Positions 24,746 to 36,044 of a DNA stretch of 64,000 nucleotides are shown in pieces. Source of the DNA: Citricoccus sp. SGAir0253 (lineage in GTDB: Bacteria > Actinomycetota > Actinomycetes > Actinomycetales > Micrococcaceae). Position 1 is the first letter of the stretch, and each line of letters opens with the position of its first letter. The translations under genes were made by a program, and so were the position numbers. The notes beneath the pieces were generated by a model. That model ran no database searches. It was given only the letters and a program-made list of their open reading frames with translations, and was not told the DNA's origin. Location: the NCBI RefSeq assembly GCF_005877055.1, contig NZ_CP039424.1:2418001-2482000 (forward strand). Direction: 5' to 3'.

Positions 24746-25540
24746 TCACACGGTGCGCCGGTACACCCAGAAGAGCTGGTCGGTCCCGTCCGTGGGCTCC
24801 TGGCCGATGTCGGAGAGCCGCCAGTCCCGCTCGGGGACCCGCTCGAAGCCCTCCGACTCGTAGAGCGCGTGCGCTCCCGTCATGGTCTCCATGGTGGTGA
24901 GCACGACCGCGCCGATCCCCTCGAGCTGGCCCGCGCGGTCGACGGCGGCCCGCACCAGCGCGCGGGCCACCCCGCGGCGGCGGGCCCGCGGGTCCACGGC
25001 GAGCATGCGGAACTCGAGCTCGCCCTCGCGCGCGACCTCCGTCATCGGCATGCCCGGCAGGGTGAGCACCACCGAGCCGGCGATCACGGGACGCCGCTCG
25101 CCGGGCGCGCTCGCGCCCGGGTCGCCCGCGGCCTCGCGGTCGTCCCCGCCGTCGTCCCCCCAGCCGTCCACCTCGGCCACCAGGACGCGGGCGCGCCGGG
25201 CGCGGGAGGCCACGTCCTCGAGCTCGGCGATGTACTCGTCCGCGGGGTCCACGTGGCCCCCGTCCACGTAGGAGGTCACCGTCAGGTGGGCGATGGCCGC
25301 GTGGTCCCCGTCGCCGGCGTCGCGCACGGTGACGCCCTCCACGCGGGAGGTCGGCTCCGGCCAGTCGGCGGCCTCGACGAGGGGGTGCGTGTCCCCGGCC
25401 GGCGGGGCCGGGGCGGGCGGCGCCTCCCCTCCGGCGCCGGGCGCCGGCGCGTCGTGGGGACCCGCGGCGGGGCCTGCGGTCGGTCCCGGAGCCGGGCCTG
25501 CGGTCGGGCCTGCGGTGGTGTCGGTCTCGTCGTGGGGCAC
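24746..25540 (-). CDS. GNAT-family N-acetyltransferase with Gly/Pro tail
   Basis: A 264-residue acetyltransferase. The first 60 residues are a low-complexity tail of repeated GPTAGPA units. The GNAT core follows: VTVRDAGDGDHAAIAHLTVTSYV, a conserved FRMLAVDPRARRRGVARALVRAAVDRAGQLEGIGAVVLTT (acetyl-CoA loop RRRGVA), then ALYESEGFERVPERDWRLSD at the end. Substrate unknown. GTG 25540 lies six bases after the box TAGGCT. It is followed downstream by the lower-GC acyltransferase gene and preceded by the phosphatase gene on the same strand. Confidence 0.87.
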   Translation of the reverse strand: MPHDETDTTAGPTAGPAPGPTAGPAAGPHDAPAPGAGGEAPPAPAPPAGDTHPLVEAADWPEPTSRVEGVTVRDAGDGDHAAIAHLTVTSYVDGGHVDPADEYIAELEDVASRARRARVLVAEVDGWGDDGGDDREAAGDPGASAPGERRPVIAGSVVLTLPGMPMTEVAREGELEFRMLAVDPRARRRGVARALVRAAVDRAGQLEGIGAVVLTTMETMTGAHALYESEGFERVPERDWRLSDIGQEPTDGTDQLFWVYRRTV

Positions 25541-25546
25541 GGCAGA

Positions 25547-25552
25547 AGCCTA
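25547..25552 (-). promoter_or_regulatory. -10 box TAGGCT of the GNAT gene
   Basis: Minus-strand TAGGCT, six bases, then GTG 25540. Leaderless arrangement identical to ligA. Confidence 0.55.
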
Positions 25553-25591
25553 TGCCGGAGGGACGGCGGCGCGGCAGGGCCGACCGGCGGC

Positions 25592-28959
<3,368 letters not shown>

Positions 28960-29011
28960 GCCGGGGGCCCGCCCGGCCATCGTGCCGGTCCAGACCGCGA
29001 AGGAGACCACC

Positions 29012-29848
29012 GTGCCCACCCCGCCCGATGCCGCCGGCACCCCGACCGGGGTGCCCGCCCGGACCCTGCTCGCCGGCTGCGGCCGCCTCGGCACGCTGCT
29101 GGGCGAGCGCCTCGTCGCGGCCGGCGGCGAGGTCATCGCCCTGCGGCGCGACCCCTCCGGCCTGCCTGCAGCGTTCGGTGCCGTGGCGGCTGACCTGCGC
29201 GAGCCCCTCGGGCGGCCCCTGCCCGCGGTGGACGCGCTGGTCATCACGCTTCCGCCCGGCACGCCGCCGGCCCCCGGGCAGGAGGACGACTACGCCCTCG
29301 CCCTCCGGCACCTCGCCGCCGCCCTGCCCCGGCCCCCGCGGCGCACCGTGTTCGTCTCCTCCACCCGGGTCTTCGAGGGCCGCACCGACGGCCGGCCGAT
29401 CACGGAGGACGACGAGCCCGTGCCCCTCACCGAGCGGGGCCGCACCCTGCGGCGCGGGGAGCTGCTCGCCGTCGAGCTCCTCGGGGCGCTCGTCCTGCGC
29501 CCCGCCGGGATCTACGGTCCCGGACGGGACATGCTCCTGCGCAGGGTCCGGGAGGGTGCCGCCGTGCAGTACGGCCGGCGCACGAACCGCATCCACGAGA
29601 CGGACCTCGTCCGGACCCTCGAGGCGTTGCTGCTCGCCGCGGACCCGCCGCGGGTGCTGCACGCCGTGGACCGGGCGCCGGCGTCCCTCGGGGAGGTCGT
29701 CACCCACATCGCCCGCGAGTGGGGACTGGAGCCGCCGCCGCGGGCCACCCCGGAGACCGTGGCGGGGACCGTCCTGGACGGCTCCCGGCTGCTGGGGTTC
29801 CTCGGCGGCCTCGAGTACCCCACGTTCCGGGAGGGCTACCGCCCCTGA
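29012..29848 (+). CDS. NAD(P)-dependent epimerase/dehydratase-like SDR protein
   Basis: Extended short-chain dehydrogenase/reductase fold, YeeZ-like, 278 residues. Rossmann strand TLLAGCGRLGTLLGERLVAAG (GxGxxG form at about residues 17-22) lies near the N-terminus, followed by VDALVITLPPG and TVFVSSTRVFEGRTDGRPITEDD (catalytic Ser/Thr region). The usual YxxxK Tyr-Lys pair is not obvious after it. LRPAGIYGPGRDML and RIHETDLVRTLEALLL are typical of the epimerase branch. I chose GTG 29012, which has AAGGAG six bases upstream, over an in-frame GTG at 28982. Function unknown; the missing YxxxK suggests it may not be a classical oxidoreductase. Confidence 0.85.
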   Translation: MPTPPDAAGTPTGVPARTLLAGCGRLGTLLGERLVAAGGEVIALRRDPSGLPAAFGAVAADLREPLGRPLPAVDALVITLPPGTPPAPGQEDDYALALRHLAAALPRPPRRTVFVSSTRVFEGRTDGRPITEDDEPVPLTERGRTLRRGELLAVELLGALVLRPAGIYGPGRDMLLRRVREGAAVQYGRRTNRIHETDLVRTLEALLLAADPPRVLHAVDRAPASLGEVVTHIAREWGLEPPPRATPETVAGTVLDGSRLLGFLGGLEYPTFREGYRP

Positions 29849-29877
29849 ACCCCGCCGTCCGCGGGAAGGGATCCGGC

Positions 29878-30654
29878 TCAGTCCTCCTCGGACCCGTGCA
29901 GCCGGTCCAGCAGCGGCAGGTCGTCCGCGGTGACCAGGTGGGAGGTGACGGCGTGCTCCACGAGCCGGGCGCGGCGGTTCGTGGCGAGCCGTCCCCCGCC
30001 GCCGCGCAGTCCGGCCACGCCCACGCGGTCCAGCTTGTCGCACACGTTGTCCAGCTTGCGGTTGAAGCGGGTGAGCGACCAGCCCAGGCGCCGGGCCGCG
30101 TCCGCCGAGGAGGGCACGGTGGAGAACCCGGTGCCGCCGCGGCGCAGGACCGGCTCGGCGAGGGCCACGATCAGCGCCTTCTGCGCGGGGGTGAACACGA
30201 CCGGCCCGATGGTCGTCTCCCCCACGGCGTCGGTGGCGCGCGGCTGGTGCAGGAACGACGGGCTCCTCAGGTGCACGGCGAACTCGTACGTCGTCGGACC
30301 CGCCGTGAACACCACGGTCAGGTGGCCGAAGACCAGCGGGATGCGCGAGCCCGGCGCGACCCAGGCCTGCATGCCCCCGGAGGCGTCGGCGACCGTGGCG
30401 GAGATCATCGAGCCGACGTTGGCCAGCCACCACAGCCCGTCGACCTGCCGGATCTCCATGAACCGGCGGTGCAGGTACGGGTTGTCGTCGATCTCCAGGT
30501 CACCCTCGCGGCCGATCGTGAACACCGCGTCCGGGGAGACCTCGTACCACTCCCCCACGAAGTCGATCGCCAGGTCCGCCGGCTCCCGGCCCGTGGCCGG
30601 TTCCCGGCCGCGCTCCCGTCCCTCGGCCACCGACGCCCCGTCCCTCCCGGTCAT
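29878..30654 (-). CDS. FHA domain protein with C-terminal winged helix
   Basis: Putative phospho-threonine-responsive regulator, 258 residues. The N-terminal half is FHA-like (DAVFTIGREGDLEIDDNPYLHRRFMEIRQVDGLWWLANVG). The C-terminal half looks like a DNA-binding winged helix (TPAQKALIVALAEPVLRRGGTGFSTVPSSADAARRLGWSLTRFNRKLDNVCDKLDRVGV). It is the last gene of the kinase operon. Its natural ATG overlap with the kinase stop is disturbed by a 19-base tandem duplication: the first ATG (30671-30673) is out of frame, and the true start at 30654 uses GGAGG in the second copy. It could be a kinase substrate that carries the signal to DNA; this is inferred from domain order. Confidence 0.82.
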   Translation of the reverse strand: MTGRDGASVAEGRERGREPATGREPADLAIDFVGEWYEVSPDAVFTIGREGDLEIDDNPYLHRRFMEIRQVDGLWWLANVGSMISATVADASGGMQAWVAPGSRIPLVFGHLTVVFTAGPTTYEFAVHLRSPSFLHQPRATDAVGETTIGPVVFTPAQKALIVALAEPVLRRGGTGFSTVPSSADAARRLGWSLTRFNRKLDNVCDKLDRVGVAGLRGGGGRLATNRRARLVEHAVTSHLVTADDLPLLDRLHGSEED

Positions 30655-30685
30655 CCTTCTCCCTCCCGGTCATCCTTCTCCCTCC
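30648..30685. repeat. 19-bp tandem duplication at the kinase/FHA junction
   Basis: Copies 30648-30666 and 30667-30685 are identical. Each contains a minus-strand ribosome-site-plus-ATG block (GGAGGGAGAAGG then ATG). One copy forms the kinase C-terminal codons and stop, the other the ribosome site and start of the FHA gene. Confidence 0.9.
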
Positions 30686-32262
30686 AGGCAGCCGACCGCG
30701 GGGTCGGACTGCGTGCCGTTCGAGCGCACCACCACGACCTCGATGCAGGTGCGGTCCTCCTCCAGCACCGGCGTGGCCACCGTCGGGCCCTCGACGGTGG
30801 TGATCCGGCCCTTGCCCGTGGCCGTGGTGGTCCGCCACAGGTAGGTGTCCCCGTCCCGCGGCCGCGGGTTGGTCCACGTGAAGACCGCCTGCTCCCCCTC
30901 GAGCCGGCCCGCGAGGTCCTCGACGGCCGCCACCGGCTCCTCCCGCTCGGGCAGCGCCCTGGCCGGCGACTCGGAGATGAGCGTGGGGGCGGCGTCCGGC
31001 GCGGCGTCCGGGCCGGGGCGGGCGGCCACGCCGTCCGCGACCCAGGCGGCCGCCGCCACGCCGAGCACCAGCACGGCGAGCGCGGCGAGGATCCCGGTCC
31101 GGTTCTCGCCCGCCCAGCCGCGGGTCCGGGGACCCGGGAGGGGTTCCTCGACCCGGCGGGCGGTGGCGCCCGCCGGCTCCCCCGTGCCCCCGGGGCCCGT
31201 CCGGTCCGCCCGGGCTCCGCGCAGCACGGTGGCGTCCTCGGCCCCGCCCCACGGGGCCGCGGCGGGACCGGCCGGGGGCAGGGGCGGGAAGCGGTGCGCG
31301 GGCGCCGGGGCCCCGGGGTCGATGGAGACCACCCGGCGCAGGCGCGTGGCCTCGCCGCCGGGGTCCTCGTCCTCGGCCTCGAGCGCTCCCGAGCCCTCCA
31401 TCACCTCGAACGGGGTGACGGACAGGCCCAGCCCGGCCTGGACCCGTTGCAGCTCCAGGGCGAGGGCGCGGGCGGAGGGGAAGCGCGAGGACGGGTCCTT
31501 GGCCATCGCCGTGGCCAGCACCAGCTCCAGCGCGGCGGGCACGTCCGGACGGTTCAGCGGCGGCAGGGGTGCCGTGCCGATCCGGGCGATGAGCTCGGCC
31601 TGGGAGTTGTCCGCCCCCGGCCGCACGAACGGCGAGCGCCCGGCCAGCAGCGTGTACAGGGTGGCCCCGAGGGACCACACGTCCATGGCCACCCCGTTCG
31701 GGCTGCCGCCCGCGAAGGCCTCCGGCGCGGACCACGGGATCGACATGCCGGCCTCGCCGTCGAGCGCGTCCGTGGTGCCGGAGATGCCGAAGTCGGTCAG
31801 CGCGGGGCGGTTGTAGTCCGTGGTGAGGATGTTCGCGGGCTTGATGTCCCGGTGCACGATCCCCGCGCGGTGCGCCGTCTCCACCGCCGAGGAGACCTGG
31901 ATGCCGAGGGCCAGCACCTCGTCCACGCCCAGCCGGGCCCGGCGGTAGCGGACGTCGAGCGAGGGGCGCGAGCAGTACTCCATGGCGAGGTAGGAGTGGC
32001 CGTCCGCGGTGATGTCCGCCTCGTAGATGGTGACGATGTAGGGGTGCGAGGACAGCCGGGCCATGAGGTTGGCCTCGGACTCGAAGGACCGCCGGGCGCC
32101 CTCCGTGCGCAGCCCGGACAGCAGCACCTTGACCGCCACCTTGCGGCGCGGGCGGTCCTGCTCGTAGAGGTACACGTCCGAGAACCCGCCGGACCCGAGC
32201 AGGCCGAGGTGGCGGTACCCGTCGATGTGCGGCGGCGGGGCCGGGGGACGCCGCGGGCTCAC
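30670..32262 (-). CDS. Transmembrane Ser/Thr protein kinase
   Basis: Hanks-type (PknB-like) kinase of 530 residues. The cytoplasmic kinase domain begins at about residue 13: LGLLGSGGFSDVYLYEQ (Gly loop) and VAVKVLL (ATP-Lys). HRDIKPANIL (catalytic loop), DFGISG (metal) and IPWSAPEAFAGG (APE) are all intact. A Pro/Ala-rich juxtamembrane linker leads to one helix at about 390-412 (GILAALAVLVLGVAAAAWVADGV), then an extracytoplasmic fibronectin-like beta domain (AVFTWTNPRPRDGDTYLWRTTTATG) instead of PASTA repeats. GTG 32262 overlaps the FHA gene stop (GTGA). The partner phosphatase and three FHA proteins in the same operon are its likely targets and antagonist. Confidence 0.93.
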   Translation of the reverse strand: MSPRRPPAPPPHIDGYRHLGLLGSGGFSDVYLYEQDRPRRKVAVKVLLSGLRTEGARRSFESEANLMARLSSHPYIVTIYEADITADGHSYLAMEYCSRPSLDVRYRRARLGVDEVLALGIQVSSAVETAHRAGIVHRDIKPANILTTDYNRPALTDFGISGTTDALDGEAGMSIPWSAPEAFAGGSPNGVAMDVWSLGATLYTLLAGRSPFVRPGADNSQAELIARIGTAPLPPLNRPDVPAALELVLATAMAKDPSSRFPSARALALELQRVQAGLGLSVTPFEVMEGSGALEAEDEDPGGEATRLRRVVSIDPGAPAPAHRFPPLPPAGPAAAPWGGAEDATVLRGARADRTGPGGTGEPAGATARRVEEPLPGPRTRGWAGENRTGILAALAVLVLGVAAAAWVADGVAARPGPDAAPDAAPTLISESPARALPEREEPVAAVEDLAGRLEGEQAVFTWTNPRPRDGDTYLWRTTTATGKGRITTVEGPTVATPVLEEDRTCIEVVVVRSNGTQSDPAVGCLEGEG

Positions 32263-33887
32263 GGGATCGCCTCGAACCGGACGGAGACGCCGTCGCCGAG
32301 GTCGGCGACGTCCCCGTCCAGGACCATGACCGCCTCCCCCTGGCCCAGGCGCCGCGGGGACTGGCCCTCGCGGACGAGGACCGTCCCGTTGGTGGCCCTC
32401 AGGTCGCGCAGCTGCACGTGCCAGCCCTCGAGCACCACCTCGCAGTGGGAGCGCGAGATGTCCCCGTGCGGACTGCGGACCTGGACCATGCGCGGCATCG
32501 TGCCGGGGGCCACGCGGTGCGCCTGCGGCTGGCGGCCGATGACGGCCGGCCGGTCCAGCTCGAGCACCTCGCCGGTGGACATCCTCATCCGTCCCAGCGA
32601 CGGGCGCCGGACCTGGCGCGCCTCGCCGGCCAGGGACTGCCCGCAGGACCGGCATGCGGTGCTGCTCGGCGGGTTCGCGTGGCCGTCCGTGCACTGCCGG
32701 GCCAGCACGAGCGGGCCGGTGGTGGCCGGCGGGGCGGGGGCCCGGGCGGCGGTGGGCGCCGGGGCGGAGGTCCCGACGTCGGCCCGGTCCAGGTGCGCGG
32801 TCAGGATCGTCTGCCCGTCGTGGTCGGGATCGGCGGCGGGCGCGGCGGGCGGGGCGGACGGGGACAGCACGGTGTCGGCCTCGTCGTCCGGGTGCGCCAC
32901 CGGCTCCCGCGGGAGCGCCTCCCCGGCCGCCTCGTCGGCCGTCTCGTCGGCGTCCTCCTCGGTCGACACCGGGGGCGCGACCGTCAGGCCGAGGTCGGCC
33001 GGGGTCCCGAGGGTGCGGCCGGCGTCGTCCTCGGGGGCGCCGGACCGCGCGGTGGCGAGCCACGGGACCGAGTCGATCAGTCCCGGCGCGGCGGGCCGCG
33101 CCGGGCGCTCCGGCACGGCCAGGGCGGGCGCCGCCGAGGGCGCGGCGATGTCCGGCACCGGGTCGGGGCCGGACGGCGGGACCGGGTCGGGGCCGGACGG
33201 CGGGACCGGGCCGGCGGCGGTGGCCGGAACGGGGGTATCCGGCACGGCAGTGCCGGGCGCCGCGGAGGGCGCGGCGGTGCCCGGCGCCGGGTCGGGACCG
33301 GTCGGCGGGACCGGGCCGGGGGCGGGGGCCGGGTGGGTGGCCGGGTGGGTGGCGGTGGCCGGGGCCGCCTCCCGGGCGTCCCCGGCGTCCTCAGCGCCCC
33401 CGGCGTCCTCAGCGCCCTCGGCGCCCTCGGCCCCGGGTCCCAGCTCGGCGGCCAGGGCCGACATCCGGACGGCGCCGGACTCGAGCGGCAGGTCCTCGGT
33501 CCCGGTTCCGGCCCCGGCCACGAGCAGCTCCAGGGAGCGCACGTCCGGCACCGTCCGCTCGGCCCAGGTGGACACGCCCGTCCCCCTGAGCCGCGTCTCG
33601 GCGCCGTCCGCCCCGGTGAGGCGCAGCTCCACGTCCCCGCGCAGGAACGCGTGCACGCCGGGCGCCCCGAGGGACACGATCGCGAAGGAGGGCAGTCCCG
33701 CCAGGTCCAGCCGGCCCGCGAGCACGGCCGCCAGCACCTCCTCCACGCCGGGCCGCCCGGCCAGCAGGTCCCACACGCGGTCGGCGGTCCCCCGGTCCGC
33801 GTCGGCGGGCAGGGCCACGAGGCAGCCGCCCCGGACCAGTCCCAGCCACGTCCCGGTGCCGTAGCGCATCCGTGCGGTCGGCGTCAT
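32259..33887 (-). CDS. Zinc-ribbon FHA-domain protein with long Pro/Ala linker
   Basis: A 542-residue protein. The N-terminal about 160 residues are a mixed domain (MTPTARMRYGTGTWLGLVRGGCLVALP to SLELLVAGAG). A very low-complexity Pro/Ala/Asp/Glu linker follows, with GPDPVPPS-type repeats, including two exact 24-base DNA copies at 33157-33204. A probable zinc ribbon (CTDGHANPPSSTACRSCGQSL) and a C-terminal FHA domain (AVIGRQPQAH, DISRSHCEVVLEGWHVQLRDLRATNGT) complete it. FHA domains bind phospho-threonine, so this protein is a likely reader of the neighbouring kinase. ATG 33887 overlaps the phosphatase stop (ATGA). Function unknown beyond that. Confidence 0.85.
   Translation of the reverse strand: MTPTARMRYGTGTWLGLVRGGCLVALPADADRGTADRVWDLLAGRPGVEEVLAAVLAGRLDLAGLPSFAIVSLGAPGVHAFLRGDVELRLTGADGAETRLRGTGVSTWAERTVPDVRSLELLVAGAGTGTEDLPLESGAVRMSALAAELGPGAEGAEGAEDAGGAEDAGDAREAAPATATHPATHPAPAPGPVPPTGPDPAPGTAAPSAAPGTAVPDTPVPATAAGPVPPSGPDPVPPSGPDPVPDIAAPSAAPALAVPERPARPAAPGLIDSVPWLATARSGAPEDDAGRTLGTPADLGLTVAPPVSTEEDADETADEAAGEALPREPVAHPDDEADTVLSPSAPPAAPAADPDHDGQTILTAHLDRADVGTSAPAPTAARAPAPPATTGPLVLARQCTDGHANPPSSTACRSCGQSLAGEARQVRRPSLGRMRMSTGEVLELDRPAVIGRQPQAHRVAPGTMPRMVQVRSPHGDISRSHCEVVLEGWHVQLRDLRATNGTVLVREGQSPRRLGQGEAVMVLDGDVADLGDGVSVRFEAIP
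33157..33204 (+). repeat. 24-bp perfect tandem repeat inside the FHA gene
   Basis: Two identical 24-base units (33157-33180, 33181-33204) coding the Pro-Ser-Gly-Pro-Asp repeat of the linker, followed by a degenerate third. In-frame units, so copy-number change would lengthen the linker without breaking the gene. Confidence 0.85.
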
Positions 33888-34765
33888 GGCCGTTCCTCCT
33901 GCTCCCCGTCGGCGGCGTCCGCCTCGTCCACGGTGTCCCGCCGCGGGCGCGTGGTCTGCCGCTCCTCGTCCGCGGCGGCCCGCGGGGAGGTGACCACGCG
34001 CTCCTGCTCCGACGCGGTGTCCTCCACGTCCACCACGATGACCGTGATGTTGTCCCGGCCGCCGGCGCGCAGGGCCCCGTCGATCAGGGCGTCCACGGCG
34101 TCCTGCGGCCCGTGGTGCGCGGACAGCACCGCGCGGACCTGCTCGTCCTCGACGTCCGTGGTCAGGCCGTCGGAGCACACCATGAGCCGGTCGCCGTCGT
34201 GCACGGGCAGCATCCAGAAGTCCGCCTCGGAGGCCTCCCCCGTGCCGAGGGCCCGGGTGATCACGTGCCGGCGCGGGTGCCGCCGGGCCTCCTCCGGGCG
34301 GAGGTGGCCCTGGTCCACGAGCTCCTGGACCTCGGAGTGGTCCACGCTGACCTGGGTGAACCGCCCCTCGGACAGCCGGTAGACGCGGGAGTCGCCCACG
34401 TTGAAGACCATCCAGTACAGGCCCTGCTGCTCGCGGACGATCGCCACGCCGGCCAGGGTGGTCCCCGCGCGGGAGCCGCCGACCCGGCGGATGGCCTCGT
34501 CCGCCGAGACCATCAGCCGTTGCAGGTCCTCGGCCGTGAGGTCGTCCCGGACCTGCCGGACACCCGCGGCCAGGGTCTCCACGCAGATCCGGCTGGCCAC
34601 CTCGCCGGCCTCGTGGCCGCCCATCCCGTCCGCCACCGCGAACAGGTTGCCGGTGACCACCAGGGAGTCCTCGTTCAGCTGCCGGCGCAGCCCGCGGTGG
34701 GAGCCGAAGCCGTACTCCAGGCGGAACGGCCGTCCGGCGGCGTCGATCGCCGCGTCCCCGCTCAT
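33884..34765 (-). CDS. PP2C-family protein phosphatase
   Basis: Mg/Mn-dependent Ser/Thr phosphatase of 293 residues, the expected antagonist of the operon's kinase. It has the metal-binding motifs GLRRQLNEDSL, VADGMGGHEAGEVAS, NVGDSRVYRL, SDGLTTDVEDEQ and GGRDNITVIVVDV in standard order. The C-terminal about 40 residues are acidic/charged and divergent. Start ATG 34765 overlaps the RDD-FHA gene stop (ATGA). Resembles PstP of mycobacteria in the catalytic domain but lacks its long transmembrane C-terminal region. Confidence 0.95.
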   Translation of the reverse strand: MSGDAAIDAAGRPFRLEYGFGSHRGLRRQLNEDSLVVTGNLFAVADGMGGHEAGEVASRICVETLAAGVRQVRDDLTAEDLQRLMVSADEAIRRVGGSRAGTTLAGVAIVREQQGLYWMVFNVGDSRVYRLSEGRFTQVSVDHSEVQELVDQGHLRPEEARRHPRRHVITRALGTGEASEADFWMLPVHDGDRLMVCSDGLTTDVEDEQVRAVLSAHHGPQDAVDALIDGALRAGGRDNITVIVVDVEDTASEQERVVTSPRAAADEERQTTRPRRDTVDEADAADGEQEERP

Positions 34766-36039
34766 GGGGCGGACACCGTGAACGAGCGGTCGCCGAAGTG
34801 GACGGTCGAGTCCACCGGGGCCAGCACCGGGCGGCCCGGGTCCAGGCGCCGGCGCTCCCCGCCGCGCGGGGTGATGCCGGAGCCGTTGGTGGAGTCCCGG
34901 TCGGTCACCCAGACGCCGGCGGGGTCTGCCGCCAGGTGCAGGTGCGTCTTGGACACGGAACGGCCCATGTCCGCGAACGGGATGAGCAGGTCCACCCTCT
35001 CCCCGGCCGCCGCGGCCGGGTTGCGGCCCACGAGGGCGGAGCCGGAGAGCTCGTGGCTCTGGCCGTCGTCGAAGCACAGCCGCAGGGCCGTGGGGGCCGA
35101 GGCGGCCGCGGGGCGCTCGCGCACCCGCGTCGCCCCGAGGTCCTCGTCCGGGTCGGCGGGCGCTGCCGCCCCGCCCACCAGCACGACGCGGTCCTCGCGG
35201 TAGCCCGAGGAGGACCGCCCGTGGGCCCCGCCCGGTGCCGGCGCGGAACCGCCCGCGGGAGCGTCCGGACGCGACGCCGCGGCGGGCACCGGCGACGCGG
35301 CGGAGGCGGCGGGGGCCGGGGCGGCGGAGGCGGCCGGCACCGGGGACACGGCGGAGGCGGCGGGGGCCGGGGCGTGCGCCCCGGTGCCCGTGACGCCGGG
35401 CACCGCGCTGATGGGCACGCCGGTGCCGGCCGGGCTGAACGCGGGCCAGCGGGAGGCCGGGGGCACGGCCAGTCCCGTCTCCGGGTGGCCGGGGTCCCCC
35501 GGGCGCAGGCCCTCGGGGGCGAAGGACGAGGGTCCGCGCAGCCCGCCGGTGGTGAGCGGGTCGCGGCCGGCGTGCACGTCGAGGACGAGGGTGCGGGCCA
35601 CCTTGTCGTGCCAGCCCTGGCGCTGGTGGTTCGTGTCCCAGAGGTTGGACAGCAGCATCAGCACCGGCCCGACGACGGGGGCGAGGCCACTGGCCGCGAT
35701 CACCACCGAGCGCAGGAGGATGGGCCCCCAGCCGGCCGGGGTGCCCTCCTCCGAGGTGACACGCAGGCCCAGCAGCAGGTGCCCGGGGGTCTTGCCCGCC
35801 GAGGCCTGCCAGCCCCACAGCCAGACGGCGTAGGCGAGCGAGACGACCGTGGCCGCCAGCAGGCCGAGGGTCGCGGTGGCCGTGGCGTCCTGCCGGGCGC
35901 TGCCGGTCGCGGAGAGCACGGCGGGCAGGGTGGCCGCCGAGACGACGGCCAGGAGCACCACCGGGACGACCTGGTCGACCAGCCACGCCGCCAATCGCCT
36001 GCCGGCCGGTGCGTTGACCAGGTTGAGGGTTTTCTGCAC
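34762..36039 (-). CDS. RDD membrane domain-FHA fusion protein
   Basis: A 425-residue protein with an N-terminal RDD membrane domain: APAGRRLAAWLVDQVVPVVLLAVVS, WQASAGKTPGHLLLGLRVTSEEG and TNHQRQGWHDKVARTLVL, with four or so helices. A long Ala/Pro linker rich in ASAVSPVPAA-type repeats follows, then a C-terminal FHA domain (SALVGRNPAAAAG, RSVSKTHLHLAADPAGVWVTDRDSTNGSG). This puts a phosphopeptide reader at the membrane. GTG 36039 lies five bases downstream of the transglutaminase-fold gene stop. The RDD part may be a small channel or scaffold; its function in this operon is unknown. Confidence 0.87.
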   Translation of the reverse strand: MQKTLNLVNAPAGRRLAAWLVDQVVPVVLLAVVSAATLPAVLSATGSARQDATATATLGLLAATVVSLAYAVWLWGWQASAGKTPGHLLLGLRVTSEEGTPAGWGPILLRSVVIAASGLAPVVGPVLMLLSNLWDTNHQRQGWHDKVARTLVLDVHAGRDPLTTGGLRGPSSFAPEGLRPGDPGHPETGLAVPPASRWPAFSPAGTGVPISAVPGVTGTGAHAPAPAASAVSPVPAASAAPAPAASAASPVPAAASRPDAPAGGSAPAPGGAHGRSSSGYREDRVVLVGGAAAPADPDEDLGATRVRERPAAASAPTALRLCFDDGQSHELSGSALVGRNPAAAAGERVDLLIPFADMGRSVSKTHLHLAADPAGVWVTDRDSTNGSGITPRGGERRRLDPGRPVLAPVDSTVHFGDRSFTVSAP

Positions 36040-36044
36040 GGTTC

